This document shows, piece by piece, positions 8,601-23,600 of a DNA stretch of 64,000 nt. Source of the stretch: Azorinus chamasolen. Its lineage: Eukaryota > Mollusca > Bivalvia > Cardiida > Solecurtidae. The DNA lies in assembly GCA_963576725.1 (NCBI GenBank), contig OY755252.1:26928722-26992721 (forward strand), written 5' to 3'. How positions within the stretch are numbered: position 1 is the first letter of the stretch; each line of letters opens with the position of its first letter. Position numbers and translations under genes: made by a program. The notes beneath the pieces were generated by a model, which saw nothing but the letters and a program-made list of their open reading frames with translations, was not told the DNA's origin and made no database searches.

Positions 8601-11600
8601 TCTATGAGCCTTCTTCTTACCTGGGTCTCCTCTGTTTGCAAATGGCATAAGTTACTAGGCAAAAAGTGCATTTAACTCAGAATCCGACAACAATATATCA
8701 GACTTTTGTAAATACCACAGGAAGGGTATGGGACTTTCAGAATCCGACGACCTTATGTCGGACTACTGTTGTAAAAAGACACCATGCTGTTTGAACAAAG
8801 GCGTTTGGATTGACAGTAGGTCATTGGTAAAATCTATTTATTTTATACTTGGAGATTTCATGAAAAATGGGTCTGTATAATTTGCATATTAAGTATGTAC
8901 GTTCACTAGTCGTTGTTGCTTTTCACACCTTTGTAGCGTTTAAATAGAACCATGTAACACTTATATATTGGGACCCAAGCGGTGGCCGAGGGGAAAGAGC
9001 TGCGTCTATGAATCTCTAGGTCCTTGGTTCGAATCCCGTCAAAACCATATATATTCTAATATATTTTTTATTCTTTATTTTTTTGATATTCTTTTCTCTA
9101 AATACATTTTAAAGCAAACAAACTAGAAAACATAAGCATGCCTCTTGAAACTTGGTATGGACTTTTGAAAGCATTATGCTATATTAACATACAGTCCTGG
9201 TGTCAATAGTATGCATTTCGATGAAACGTAGAGGCAGGATCCAGACTTTGTGCTAGGACAACTATGAATTCGAAAGTACCATGTTCAATTTAAAATTGTC
9301 ACCTGCTCATTATTTTGTGTATTGCATATATAACTATTTATATTCAATTAGTCTATGATTTGCATAGTTTTATTTTAAAATTGTCAAACATCTAGGATCC
9401 TGATCACAGACCGACACACACAATGTACAACTGGCAATTAGGTCACGATAACCTGCATAATATTTGATAACTTAGTTTGTTTCAAAAGGAATTACTGCAT
9501 AGTTCAAACTGACTATAAAAAATTCCCTGAGAATTTGAACAATAATTAAATCAACAAAAACAATAGTTTAAAAAAGTACATGTATATAGACACAGAGCGC
9601 AAATGGAACGGATCCATGTAAGAAACTTGATTCCTGTTCAATGTTTATTCCAAATTTCAATACCTACTGAATATTCATGAACAAAGTAGTTATAATGAAA
9701 CATGAAAAGTGGAAATGAGTAGCCATTTAAGAAAGGAATGAAAAAATCTTTCAAATTCCATTAGCCAACAGAGCAGACCCTGATCAGACGACTTCTATAG
9801 GAGTCATCAGATCTGGGTCTACTCTGTTTACAAACGCGTGAAAAAATATTTATATGAAGGAAAGGGTTAAGCGTTCTAGCACCCAAGCTCTCCTCTCTAC
9901 CAGTTTGTACAGCTGAATAAGTCAGTTTGGAAACATTTTTGCAACTTTAGATTAAACAGACATGATAGCAAATAGTGAAAACCCTTCAAACGGGCCCATT
10001 AAGGAGGTGTTTGATCTGGGTCTGCCCTATTTGCATTAGTGTGTTTGTCAAAATACCTAGGGTAATTAGGGTATCACTTGTTAATCTCTGAAATACATTC
10101 AAAAATATAGATTTGTCACCATTTACAATACAGTAAAACCCCTCTTAACCCGACTTCTAGTAGATAAGAATTTAGAAACTTTTTAGGCAGGTGGCTGCTT
10201 AATGCAGGGTGAAAGTCATGCCGAGGAGCTTTCTGCATTATTTTCATCCTGCATTAAGCTGCCACCTGTCTCCAAGACTGATATTTATACTGAATTTAAA
10301 GTCTGGTTTAGAGGGGTTTTACCGTACATGTATTTTTGAAATTCTATTTCTTTCAAACCAGATCTTAGCAACAACGTCGCACGACCATTGGTAAAATTCA
10401 TCAGGAAACATTGTAATGTCGCAATGGAATCGAATTTCTGCATTTGAATTTTGATCTACCCTAGAAATAGTACCATTGATGTTCGATATTTCATAGTAGT
10501 TCACAAAATGTTGAAAGTGTATCGAAATATCAACCGTGGCTGTAATAATCAAATAATTCTTTTCGGTTATGTGTCCATTTCATGTACCTCCAACAATTCT
10601 ATATTGTTCTGCAAAATCTAACAATTATGTTACTTTGGTCTACCTAACTATTACAACGGTGAAATGGGCTGTTCCAAAATTCAAACAAGTCAAGCTAAAA
10701 TGAGCTTATGGTTAATATTTAGGGACTTTTCCAAACAATAGTGTAACACGACAAACCGTGCAGACCCTGATTAGAGGGCTTCTCTATGAGCCTTCTTCTT
10801 ACCTGGGTCTCCTCTGTTTGCAAATGGCATAAGTGACTAGGCAAAAAGTGCATTTAACTCAGAATCCGACAACAATATACCAGACTTTTGTAAATACCAC
10901 AGGAAGGGTATGGGACTTTCAGAATCCGACGACCTTATGTCGGACTACTGTTGTAAAAAGACACCATGCTGTTTGAACAAAGGCGTTTGGATTGACAGTA
11001 GGTCATTGGTAAAATCTATTCATTTTATACTTGGAGATTTCATGAAAAATGGGTCTGTATAATTTGCATATTAAGTATGTACGTTCACTAGTCGTTGTTG
11101 CTTTTCACACCTTTGTAGCGTTTAAATAGAACCATGTAACACTTATATATTGGGACCCAAGCGGTGGCCGAGGGGAAAGAGCTGCGTCTATGAATCTCTA
11201 GGTCCTTGGTGCGAATCCCGTCAAAACCAAATATATTCTAATATATTTTTTATTCTTTATTTTTTTGATATTCTTTTCTCTAAATACATTTTAAAGCAAA
11301 CAAACTAGAAAACATAAGCATGCCTCTTGAAACTTGGTATGGACTTTTTAAAGCATTATGCTATATTAACATACAGTCCTGGTGTCAATAGTATGCATTT
11401 CGATGAAACGTAGAGGCAGGATCCAGACTTTGTGCTAGGACAACTATGAATTCGAAAGTACCATGTTCAATTTAAAATTGTCACCTGCTCATTATTTTGT
11501 GTATTGCATATATAACTATTTATATTCAATTAGTCTATGATTTGCATAGTTTTATTTTAAAATTGTCAAACATCTAGGATCCTGATCACAGACCGACACA

Positions 11601-14600
11601 CACACAATGTACAACTGGCAATTAGGTCACGATAACCTGCATAATATTTGATAACTTAGTTTGTTTCAAAAGGAATTACTGCATAGTTCAAACTGACTAT
11701 AAAAAATTCCCTGAGAATTTGAACAATAATTAAATCAACAAAAACAATAGTTTAAAAAAGTACATGTATATAGACACAGAGCGCAAATGGAACGGATCCA
11801 TGTAAGAAACTTGATTCTCACATACCTTCCCTTATCTCCGAGTTAGAACAACAGGTTAAGATTTCCTTATCTGTAACACGTGTAAGATCACTTTAGAACG
11901 TATGACGTCATATATGACGCCAAGCCATGGAAAGCTACGTTTACATGTCATTTAAATGGCGAAAATACACTTTTTTGATATGTGAGAAAAAGAATCTGAT
12001 GCTCGTTGGCTTTTAAGATCACATGTTCCTAAACTCACCATGAAAATGTTATTAAGCTCGCCAAGGCTCGCTTAATGACATTTTCTAAGGCTTGTTTAGG
12101 AACATGTGATCTTAAAAGACAACAAGCAACAGATCCTCTATTTCCTGTTCTATGTTTATTCCAAATTTCAATACCTACTGAATATTCATGAACAAAGTAG
12201 TTATAATGAAACATGAAAAGTGGAAATGAGTAGCCATTTAAGAAAGGAATGAAAAATTCTTTCAAATTCCATTAGCCAACAGAGCAGACCCTGATCAGAC
12301 GACTTCTATAGGAGTCATCAGATCTGGGTCTACTCTGTTTACAAACGCGTGAAAAAATATTTATATGAAGGAAAGGGTTAAGCGTTCTAGCACCCAAGCT
12401 CTCCTCTCTACCAGTTTGTACAGCTGAATAAGTCAGTTTGGAAACATTTTTGCAAACTTAGATTAAACAGACATGATAGCAAATAGTGAAAACCCTTCAA
12501 ACGGGCCCATTAAGGAGGTGTTTGATCTGGGTCTGCCCTATTTGCATCAGTGTGTTTGTCAAAATACCTAGGGTAATTAGGGTATCACTTGTTAATCTCT
12601 GAAATACATTCAAAAATATAGATTTGTCACCTTTTACAATAGAGTAAAACCCCTCTTAACCCGACTTCTAGTAGATAAGAATTTAGAAACTTTTTAGGCA
12701 GGTGGCTGCTTAATGCAGGGTGAAAGTCATGCCGAGGAGCTTTCTGCATTATTTTCATCCTGCATTAAGCTGCCACCTGTCTCCAAGACTGATATTTATA
12801 CTGAATTTAAAGTCTGGTTTAGAGGGGTTTTACCGTACATGTATTTTTGAAATTCTATTTCTTTCAAACCAGATCTTAGCAACAACGTCGCACGACCATT
12901 GGTAAAATTCATCAGGAAACATTGTAATGTCGCAATGGAATCGAATTTCTGCATTTGAATTTTGATCTACCCTAGAAATAGTACCATTGATGTTCGATAT
13001 TTCATAGTAGTTCACAAAATGTTGAAAGTGTATCGAAATATCAACCGTGGCTGTAATAATCAAATAATTCTTTTCGGTTATGTGTCCATTTCATGTACCT
13101 CCAACAATTCTATATTGTTCTGCAAAATCTAACAATTATGTTACTTTGGTCTACCTAACTATTACAACGGTGAAATGGGCTGTTCCAAAATTCAAACAAG
13201 TCAAGCTAAAATGAGCTTATGGTTAATATTTAGGGACTTTTCCAAACAATAGTGTAACACGACAAACCGTGCAGACCCTGGTTAGAGGGCTTCTCTATGA
13301 GCCTTCTTCTTACCTGGGTCTCCTCTGTTTGCAAATGGCATAAGTGACTAGGCAAAAAGTGCATTTAACTCAGAATCCGACAACAATATATCAGACTTTT
13401 GTAAATACCACAGGAAGGGTATGGGACTTTCAGAATCCGACGACCTTATGTCGGACTACTGTTGTAAAAAGACACCATGCTGTTTGAACAAAGGCGTTTG
13501 GATTGACAGTAGGTCATTGGTAAAATCTATTCATTTTATACTTGGAGATTTCATGAAAAATGGGTCTGTATAATTTGCATATTAAGTATGTACGTTCACT
13601 AGTCGTTGTTGCTTTTCACACCTTTGTAGCGTTTAAATAGAACCATGTAACACTTATATATTGGGACCCAAGCGGTGGCCGAGGGGAAAGAGCTGCGTCT
13701 ATGAATCTCTAGGTCCTTGGTTCGAATCCCGTCAAAACCAAATATATTCTAATATATTTTTTATTCTTTATTTTTTTGATATTCTTTTCTCTAAATACAT
13801 TTTAAAGCAAACAAACTAGAAAACATAAGCATGCCTCTTGAAACTTGTTATGGACTTTTTAAAGCATTATGCTATATTAACATACAGTCCTGGTGTCAAT
13901 AGTATGCATTTCGATGAAACGTAGAGGCAGGATCCAGACTTTGTGCTAGGACAACTATGAATTCGAAAGTACCATGTTCAATTTAAAATTGTCACCTGCT
14001 CATTATTTTGTGTATTGCATATATAACTATTTATATTCAATTAGTCTATGATTTGCATAGTTTTATTTTAAAATTGTCAAACATCTAGGATCCTGATCAC
14101 AGACCGACACACACAATGTACAACTGGCAATTAGGTCACGATAACCTGCATAATATTTGATAACTTAGTTTGTTTCAAAAGGAATTACTGCACAGTTCAA
14201 ACTGACTATAAAAAATTCCCTGAGAATTTGAACAATAATTAAATCAACAAAAACAATAGTTTAAAAAAGTACATGTATATAGACACAGAGCGCAAATGGA
14301 ACGGATCCATGTAAGAAACTTGATTCCTGTTCTATGTTTATTCCAAATTTCAATACCTACTGAATATTCATGAACAAAGTAGTTATAATGAAACATGAAA
14401 AGTGGAAATGAGTAGCCATTTAAGAAAGGAATGAAAAAATCTTTCAAATTCCATTAGCCAACAGAGCAGACCCTGATCAGACGACTTCTATAGGAGTCAT
14501 CAGATCTGGGTCTACTCTGTTTACAAACGCGTGAAAAAATATTTATATGAAGGAAAGGGTTAAGCGTTCTAGCACCCAAGCTCTCCTCTCTACCAGTTTG

Positions 14601-17600
14601 TACAGCTGAATAAGTCAGTTTGGAAACATTTTTGCAACTTTAGATTAAACAGACATGATAGCAAATAGTGAAAACCCTTCAAACGGGCCCATTAAGGAGG
14701 TGTTTGATCTGGGTCTGCCCTATTTGCATTAGTGTGTTTGTCAAAATACCTAGGGTAATTAGGGTATCACTTGTTAATCTCTGAAATACATTCAAAAATA
14801 TAGATTTGTCACCTTTTACAATACAGTAAACCCCCTCTTAACCCGACTTCTAGTAGATAAGAATTTAGAAACTTTTTAGGCAGGTGGCTGCTTAATGCAG
14901 GGTGAAAGTCATGCCGAGGAGCTTTCTGCATTATTTTCATCCTGCATTAAGCTGCCACCTGTCTCCAAGACTGATATTTATACTGAATTTAAAGTCTGGT
15001 TTAGAGGGGTTTTACCGTACATGTATTTTTGAAATTCTATTTCTTTCAAACCAGATCTTAGCAACAACGTCGCACGACCATTGGTAAAATTCATCAGGAA
15101 ACATTGTAATGTCGCAATGGAATCGAATTTCTGCATTTGAATTTTGATCTACCCTAGAAATAGTACCATTGATGTTCGATATTTCATAGTAGTTCACAAA
15201 ATGTTGAAAGTGTATCGAAATATCAACCGTGGCTGTAATAATCAAATAATTCTTTTCGGTTATGTGTCCATTTCATGTACCTCCAACAATTCTATATTGT
15301 TCTGCAAAATCTAACAATTATGTTACTTTGGTCTACCAAACTATTACAACGGTGAAATGGGCTGTTCCAAAATTCAAACAAGTCAAGCTAAAATGAGCTT
15401 ATGGTTAATATTTAGGGACTTTTCCAAACAATAGTGTAACACGACAAACCGTGCAGACCCTGATTAGAGGGCTTCTCTATGAGCCTTCTTCTTACCTGGG
15501 TCTCCTCTGTTTGCAAATGGCATAAGTGACTAGGCAAAAAGTGCATTTAACTCAGAATCCGACAACAATATATCAGACTTTTGTAAATACCACAGGAAGG
15601 GTATGGGACTTTCAGAATCCGACGACCTTATGTCGGACTACTGTTGTAAAAAGACACCATGCTGTTTGAACAAAGGCGTTTGGATTGACAGTAGGTCATT
15701 GGTAAAATCTATTCATTTTATACTTGGAGATTTCATGAAAAATGGGTCTGTATAATTTGCATATTAAGTATGTACGTTCACTAGTCGTTGTTGCTTTTCA
15801 CACCTTTGTAGCGTTTAAATAGAACCATGTAACACTTATATATTGGGACCCAAGCGGTGGCCGAGGGGAAAGAGCTGCGTCTATGAATCTCTAGGTCCTT
15901 GGTTCGAATCCCGTCAAAACCAAATATATTCTAATATATTTTTTATTCTTTATTTTTTTGATATTCTTTTCTCTAAATACATTTTAAAGCAAACAAACTA
16001 GAAAACATAAGCATGCCTCTTGAAACTTGTTATGGACTTTTTAAAGCATTATGCTATATTAACATACAGTCCTGGTGTCAATAGTATGCATTTCGATGAA
16101 ACGTAGAGGCAGGATCCAGACTTTGTGCTAGGACAACTATGAATTCGAAAGTACCATGTTCAATTTAAAATTGTCACCTGCTCATTATTTTGTGTATTGC
16201 ATATATAACTATTTATATTCAATTAGTCTATGATTTGCATAGTTTTATTTTAAAATTGTCAAACATCTAGGATCCTGATCACAGACCGACACACACAATG
16301 TACAACTGGCAATTAGGTCACGATAACCTGCATAATATTTGATAACTTAGTTTGTTTCAAAAGGAATTACTGCACAGTTCAAACTGACTATAAAAAATTC
16401 CCTGAGAATTTGAACAATAATTAAATCAACAAAAACAATAGTTTAAAAAAGTACATGTATATAGACACAGAGCGCAAATGGAACGGATCCATGTAAGAAA
16501 CTTGATTCCTGTTCTATGTTTATTCCAAATTTCAATACCTACTGAATATTCATGAACAAAGTAGTTATAATGAAACATGAAAAGTGGAAATGAGTAGCCA
16601 TTTAAGAAAGGAATGAAAAAATCTTTCAAATTCCATTAGCCAACAGAGCAGACCCTGATCAGACGACTTCTATAGGAGTCATCAGATCTGGGTCTACTCT
16701 GTTTACAAACGCGTGAAAAAATATTTATATGAAGGAAAGGGTTAAGCGTTCTAGCACCCAAGCTCTCCTCTCTACCAGTTTGTACAGCTGAATAAGTCAG
16801 TTTGGAAACATTTTTGCAACTTTAGATTAAACAGACATGATAGCAAATAGTGAAAACCCTTCAAACGGGCCCATTAAGGAGGTGTTTGATCTGGGTCTGC
16901 CCTATTTGCATTAGTGTGTTTGTCAAAATACCTAGGGTAATTAGGGTATCACTTGTTAATCTCTGAAATACATTCAAAAATATAGATTTGTCACCTTTTA
17001 CAATACAGTAAAACCCCTCTTAACCCGACTTCTAGTAGATAAGAATTTAGAAACTTTTTAGGCAGGTGGCTGCTTAATGCAGGGTGAAAGTCATGCCGAG
17101 GAGCTTTCTGCATTATTTTCATCCTGCATTAAGCTGCCACCTGTCTCCAAGACTGATATTTATACTGAATTTAAAGTCTGGTTTAGAGGGGTTTTACCGT
17201 ACATGTATTTTTGAAATTCTATTTCTTTCAAACCAGATCTTAGCAACAACGTCGCACGACCATTGGTAAAATTCATCAGGAAACATTGTAATGTCGCAAT
17301 GGAATCGAATTTCTGCATTTGAATTTTGATCTACCCTAGAAATAGTACCATTGATGTTCGATATTTCATAGTAGTTCACAAAATGTTGAAAGTGTATCGA
17401 AATATCAACCGTGGCTGTAATAATCAAATAATTCTTTTCGGTTATGTGTCCATTTCATGTACCTCCAACAATTCTATATTGTTCTGCAAAATCTAACAAT
17501 TATGTTACTTTGGTCTACCTAACTATTACAACGGTGAAATGGGCTGTTCCAAAATTCAAACAAGTCAAGCTAAAATGAGCTTATGGTTAATATTTAGGGA

Positions 17601-20600
17601 CTTTTCCAAACAATAGTGTAACACGACAAACCGTGCAGACCCTGGTTAGAGGGCTTCTCTATGAGCCTTCTTCTTACCTGGGTCTCCTCTGTTTGCAAAT
17701 GGCATAAGTGACTAGGCAAAAAGTGCATTTAACTCAGAATCCGACAACAATATATCAGACTTTTGTAAATACCACAGGAAGGGTATGGGACTTTCAGAAT
17801 CCGACGACCTTATGTCGGACTACTGTTGTAAAAAGACACCATGCTGTTTGAACAAAGGCGTTTGGATTGACAGTAGGTCATTGGTAAAATCTATTCATTT
17901 TATACTTGGAGATTTCATGAAAAATGGGTCTGTATAATTTGCATATTAAGTATGTACGTTCACTAGTCGTTGTTGCTTTTCACACCTTTGTAGCGTTTAA
18001 ATAGAACCATGTAACACTTATATATTGGGACCCAAGCGGTGGCCGAGGGGAAAGAGCTGCGTCTATGAATCTCTAGGTCCTTGGTTCGAATCCCGTCAAA
18101 ACCAAATATATTCTAATATATTTTTTATTCTTTATTTTTTTGATATTCTTTTCTCTAAATACATTTTAAAGCAAACAAACTAGAAAACATAAGCATGCCT
18201 CTTGAAACTTGTTATGGACTTTTTAAAGCATTATGCTATATTAACATACAGTCCTGGTGTCAATAGTATGCATTTCGATGAAACGTAGAGGCAGGATCCA
18301 GACTTTGTGCTAGGACAACTATGAATTCGAAAGTACCATGTTCAATTTAAAATTGTCACCTGCTCATTATTTTGTGTATTGCATATATAACTATTTATAT
18401 TCAATTAGTCTATGATTTGCATAGTTTTATTTTAAAATTGTCAAACATCTAGGATCCTGATCACAGACCGACACACACAATGTACAACTGGCAATTAGGT
18501 CACGATAACCTGCATAATATTTGATAACTTAGTTTGTTTCAAAAGGAATTACTGCACAGTTCAAACTGACTATAAAAAATTCCCTGAGAATTTGAACAAT
18601 AATTAAATCAACAAAAACAATAGTTTAAAAAAGTACATGTATATAGACACAGAGCGCAAATGGAACGGATCCATGTAAGAAACTTGATTCCTGTTCTATG
18701 TTTATTCCAAATTTCAATACCTACTGAATATTCATGAACAAAGTAGTTATAATGAAACATGAAAAGTGGAAATGAGTAGCCATTTAAGAAAGGAATGAAA
18801 AAATCTTTCAAATTCCATTAGCCAACAGAGCAGACCCTGATCAGACGACTTCTATAGGAGTCATCAGATCTGGGTCTACTCTGTTTACAAACGCGTGAAA
18901 AAATATTTATATGAAGGAAAGGGTTAAGCGTTCTAGCACCCAAGCTCTCCTCTCTACCAGTTTGTACAGCTGAATAAGTCAGTTTGGAAACATTTTTGCA
19001 ACTTTAGATTAAACAGACATGATAGCAAATAGTGAAAACCCTTCAAACGGGCCCATTAAGGAGGTGTTTGATCTGGGTCTGCCCTATTTGCATTAGTGTG
19101 TTTGTCAAAATACCTAGGGTAATTAGGGTATCACTTGTTAATCTCTGAAATACATTCAAAAATATAGATTTGTCACCTTTTACAATACAGTAAAACCCCT
19201 CTTAACCCGACTTCTAGTAGATAAGAATTTAGAAACTTTTTAGGCAGGTGGCTGCTTAATGCAGGGTGAAAGTCATGCCGAGGAGCTTTCTGCATTATTT
19301 TCATCCTGCATTAAGCTGCCACCTGTCTCCAAGACTGATATTTATACTGAATTTAAAGTCTGGTTTAGAGGGGTTTTACCGTACATGTATTTTTGAAATT
19401 CTATTTCTTTCAAACCAGATCTTAGCAACAACGTCGCACGACCATTGGTAAAATTCATCAGGAAACATTGTAATGTCGCAATGGAATCGAATTTCTGCAT
19501 TTGAATTTTGATCTACCCTAGAAATAGTACCATTGATGTTCGATATTTCATAGTAGTTCACAAAATGTTGAAAGTGTATCGAAATATCAACCGTGGCTGT
19601 AATAATCAAATAATTCTTTTCGGTTATGTGTCCATTTCATGTACCTCCAACAATTCTATATTGTTCTGCAAAATCTAACAATTATGTTACTTTGGTCTAC
19701 CTAACTATTACAACGGTGAAATGGGCTGTTCCAAAATTCAAACAAGTCAAGCTAAAATGAGCTTATGGTTAATATTTAGGGACTTTTCCAAACAATAGTG
19801 TAACACGACAAACCGTGCAGACCCTGATTAGAGGGCTTCTCTATGAGCCTTCTTCTTACCTGGGTCTCCTCTGTTTGCAAATGGCATAAGTGACTAGGCA
19901 AAAGGTGCATTTAACTCAGAATCCGACAACAATATATCAGACTTTTGTAAATACCACAGGAAGGGTATGGGACTTTCAGAATCCGACGACCTTATGTCGG
20001 ACTACTGTTGTAAAAAGACACCATGCTGTTTGAACAAAGGCGTTTGGATTGACAGTAGGTCATTGGTAAAATCTATTCATTTTATACTTGGAGATTTCAT
20101 GAAAAATGGGTCTGTATAATTTGCATATTAAGTATGTACGTTCACTAGTCGTTGTTGCTTTTCACACCTTTGTAGCGTTTAAATAGAACCATGTAACACT
20201 TATATATTGGGACCCAAGCGGTGGCCGAGGGGAAAGAGCTGCGTCTATGAATCTCTAGGTCCTTGGTTCGAATCCCGTCAAAACCTAATATATTTTTTAT
20301 TCTTTATTTTTTTGATATTCTTTTCTCTAAATACATTTTAAAGCAAACAAACTAGAAAACATAAGCATGCCTCTTGAAACTTGTTATGGACTTTTTAAAG
20401 CATTATGCTATATTAACATACAGTCCTGGTGTCAATAGTATGCATTTCGATGAAACGTAGAGGCAGGATCCAGACTTTGTGCTAGGACAACTATGAATTC
20501 GAAAGTACCATGTTCAATTTAAAATTGTCACCTGCTCATTATTTTGTGTATTGCATATATAACTATTTATATTCAATTAGTCTATGATTTGCATAGTTTT

Positions 20601-23600
20601 ATTTTAAAATTGTCAAACATCTAGGATCCTGATCACAGACCGACACACACAATGTACAACTGGCAATTAGGTCACGATAACCTGCATAATATTTGATAAC
20701 TTAGTTTGTTTCAAAAGGAATTACTGCACAGTTCAAACTGACTATAAAAAATTCCCTGAGAATTTGAACAATAATTAAATCAACAAAAACAATAGTTTAA
20801 AAAAGTACATGTATATAGACACAGAGCGCAAATGGAACGGATCCATGTAAGAAACTTGATTCCTGTTCTATGTTTATTCCAAATTTCAATACCTACTGAA
20901 TATTCATGAACAAAGTAGTTATAATGAAACATGAAAAGTGGAAATGAGTAGCCATTTAAGAAAGGAATGAAAAAATCTTTCAAATTCCATTAGCCAACAG
21001 AGCAGACCCTGATCAGACGACTTCTATAGGAGTCATCAGATCTGGGTCTACTCTGTTTACAAACGCGTGAAAAAATATTTATATGAAGGAAAGGGTTAAG
21101 CGTTCTAGCACCCAAGCTCTCCTCTCTACCAGTTTGTACAGCTGAATAAGTCAGTTTGGAAACATTTTTGCAACTTTAGATTAAACAGACATGATAGCAA
21201 ATAGTGAAAACCCTTCAAACGGGCCCATTAAGGAGGTGTTTGATCTGGGTCTGCCCTATTTGCATTAGTGTGTTTGTCAAAATACCTAGGGTAATTAGGG
21301 TATCACTTGTTAATCTCTGAAATACATTCAAAAATATAGATTTGTCACCTTTTACAATACAGTAAAACCGCTCTTAACCCGACTTCTAGTAGATAAGAAT
21401 TTAGAAACTTTTTAGGCAGGTGGCTGCTTAATGCAGGGTGAAAGTCATGCCGAGGAGCTTTCTGCATTATTTTCATCCTGCATTAAGCTGCCACCTGTCT
21501 CCAAGACTGATATTTATACTGAATTTAAAGTCTGGTTTAGAGGGGTTTTACCGTACATGTATTTTTGAAATTCTATTTCTTTCAAACCAGATCTTAGCAA
21601 CAACGTCGCACGACCATTGGTAAAATTCATCAGGAAACATTGTAATGTCGCAATGGAATCGAATTTCTGCATTTGAATTTTGATCTACCCTAGAAATAGT
21701 ACCATTGATGTTCGATATTTCATAGTAGTTCACAAAATGTTGAAAGTGTATCGAAATATCAACCGTGGCTGTAATAATCAAATAATTCTTTTCGGTTATG
21801 TGTCCATTTCATGTACCTCCAACAATTCTATATTGTTCTGCAAAATCTAACAATTATGTTACTTTGGTCTACCTAACTATTACAACGGTGAAATGGGCTG
21901 TTCCAAAATTCAAACAAGTCAAGCTAAAATGAGCTTATGGTTAATATTTAGGGACTTTTCCAAACAATAGTGTAACACGACAAACCGTGCAGACCCTGGT
22001 TAGAGGGCTTCTCTATGAGCCTTCTTCTTACCTGGGTCTCCTCTGTTTGCAAATGGCATAAGTGACTAGGCAAAAAGTGCATTTAACTCAGAATCCGACA
22101 ACAATATATCAGACTTTTGTAAATACCACAGGAAGGGTATGGGACTTTCAGAATCCGACGACCTTATGTCGGACTACTGTTGTAAAAAGACACCATGCTG
22201 TTTGAACAAAGGCGTTTGGATTGACAGTAGGTCATTGGTAAAATCTATTCATTTTATACTTGGAGATTTCATGAAAAATGGGTCTGTATAATTTGCATAT
22301 TAAGTATGTACGTTCACTAGTCGTTGTTGCTTTTCACACCTTTGTAGCGTTTAAATAGAACCATGTAACACTTATATATTGGGACCCAAGCGGTGGCCGA
22401 GGGGAAAGAGCTGCGTCTATGAATCTCTAGGTCCTTGGTTCGAATCCCGTCAAAACCAAATATATTCTAATATATTTTTTATTCTTTATTTTTTTGATAT
22501 TCTTTTCTCTAAATACATTTTAAAGCAAACAAACTAGAAAACATAAGCATGCCTCTTGAAACTTGTTATGGACTTTTTAAAGCATTATGCTATATTAACA
22601 TACAGTCCTGGTGTCAATAGTATGCATTTCGATGAAACGTAGAGGCAGGATCCAGACTTTGTGCTAGGACAACTATGAATTCGAAAGTACCATGTTCAAT
22701 TTAAAATTGTCACCTGCTCATTATTTTGTGTATTGCATATATAACTATTTATATTCAATTAGTCTATGATTTGCATAGTTTTATTTTAAAATTGTCAAAC
22801 ATCTAGGATCCTGATCACAGACCGACACACACAATGTACAACTGGCAATTAGGTCACGATAACCTGCATAATATTTGATAACTTAGTTTGTTTCAAAAGG
22901 AATTACTGCACAGTTCAAACTGACTATAAAAAATTCCCTGAGAATTTGAACAATAATTAAATCAACAAAAACAATAGTTTAAAAAAGTACATGTATATAG
23001 ACACAGAGCGCAAATGGAACGGATCCATGTAAGAAACTTGATTCCTGTTCTATGTTTATTCCAAATTTCAATACCTACTGAATATTCATGAACAAAGTAG
23101 TTATAATGAAACATGAAAAGTGGAAATGAGTAGCCATTTAAGAAAGGAATGAAAAAATCTTTCAAATTCCATTAGCCAACAGAGCAGACCCTGATCAGAC
23201 GACTTCTATAGGAGTCATCAGATCTGGGTCTACTCTGTTTACAAACGCGTGAAAAAATATTTATATGAAGGAAAGGGTTAAGCGTTCTAGCACCCAAGCT
23301 CTCCTCTCTACCAGTTTGTACAGCTGAATAAGTCAGTTTGGAAACATTTTTGCAACTTTAGATTAAACAGACATGATAGCAAATAGTGAAAACCCTTCAA
23401 ACGGGCCCATTAAGGAGGTGTTTGATCTGGGTCTGCCCTATTTGCATTAGTGTGTTTGTCAAAATACCTAGGGTAATTAGGGTATCACTTGTTAATCTCT
23501 GAAATACATTCAAAAATATAGATTTGTCACCTTTTACAATACAGTAAAACCCCTCTTAACCCGACTTCTAGTAGATAAGAATTTAGAAACTTTTTAGGCA

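Larger units (their letters stand above)
6224..8655. repeat. Array unit 1 (2432 bp, edge unit)
   Basis: Lacks the tRNA-like insertion: the sequence runs CCATGTAACAAAACC directly. Keeps the 327-bp segment (7124-7450). More diverged from the consensus than the inner units, as expected at an array edge. Confidence 0.9.
8656..10837. repeat. Array unit 2 (2182 bp)
   Basis: Used as reference here. tRNA-like sequence 8970-9046; family A palindrome 9765-9832; second palindrome 9966-10036; TA-B MITE 10131-10324; minus-strand exon-like fragment 10319-10552; third palindrome 10752-10823. No 327-bp segment. Confidence 0.9.

Noticed and set aside
8970..9046. Functional tRNA genes in the array
   Set aside because: Boxes A and B match, but acceptor and anticodon stems do not pair, and no clear anticodon loop is found.
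14244..14447. 67-residue minus-strand frame repeated in units 4-14
   Set aside because: It crosses the MITE A flank and the junction left by the 327-bp deletion; no protein-like features and no splice context.
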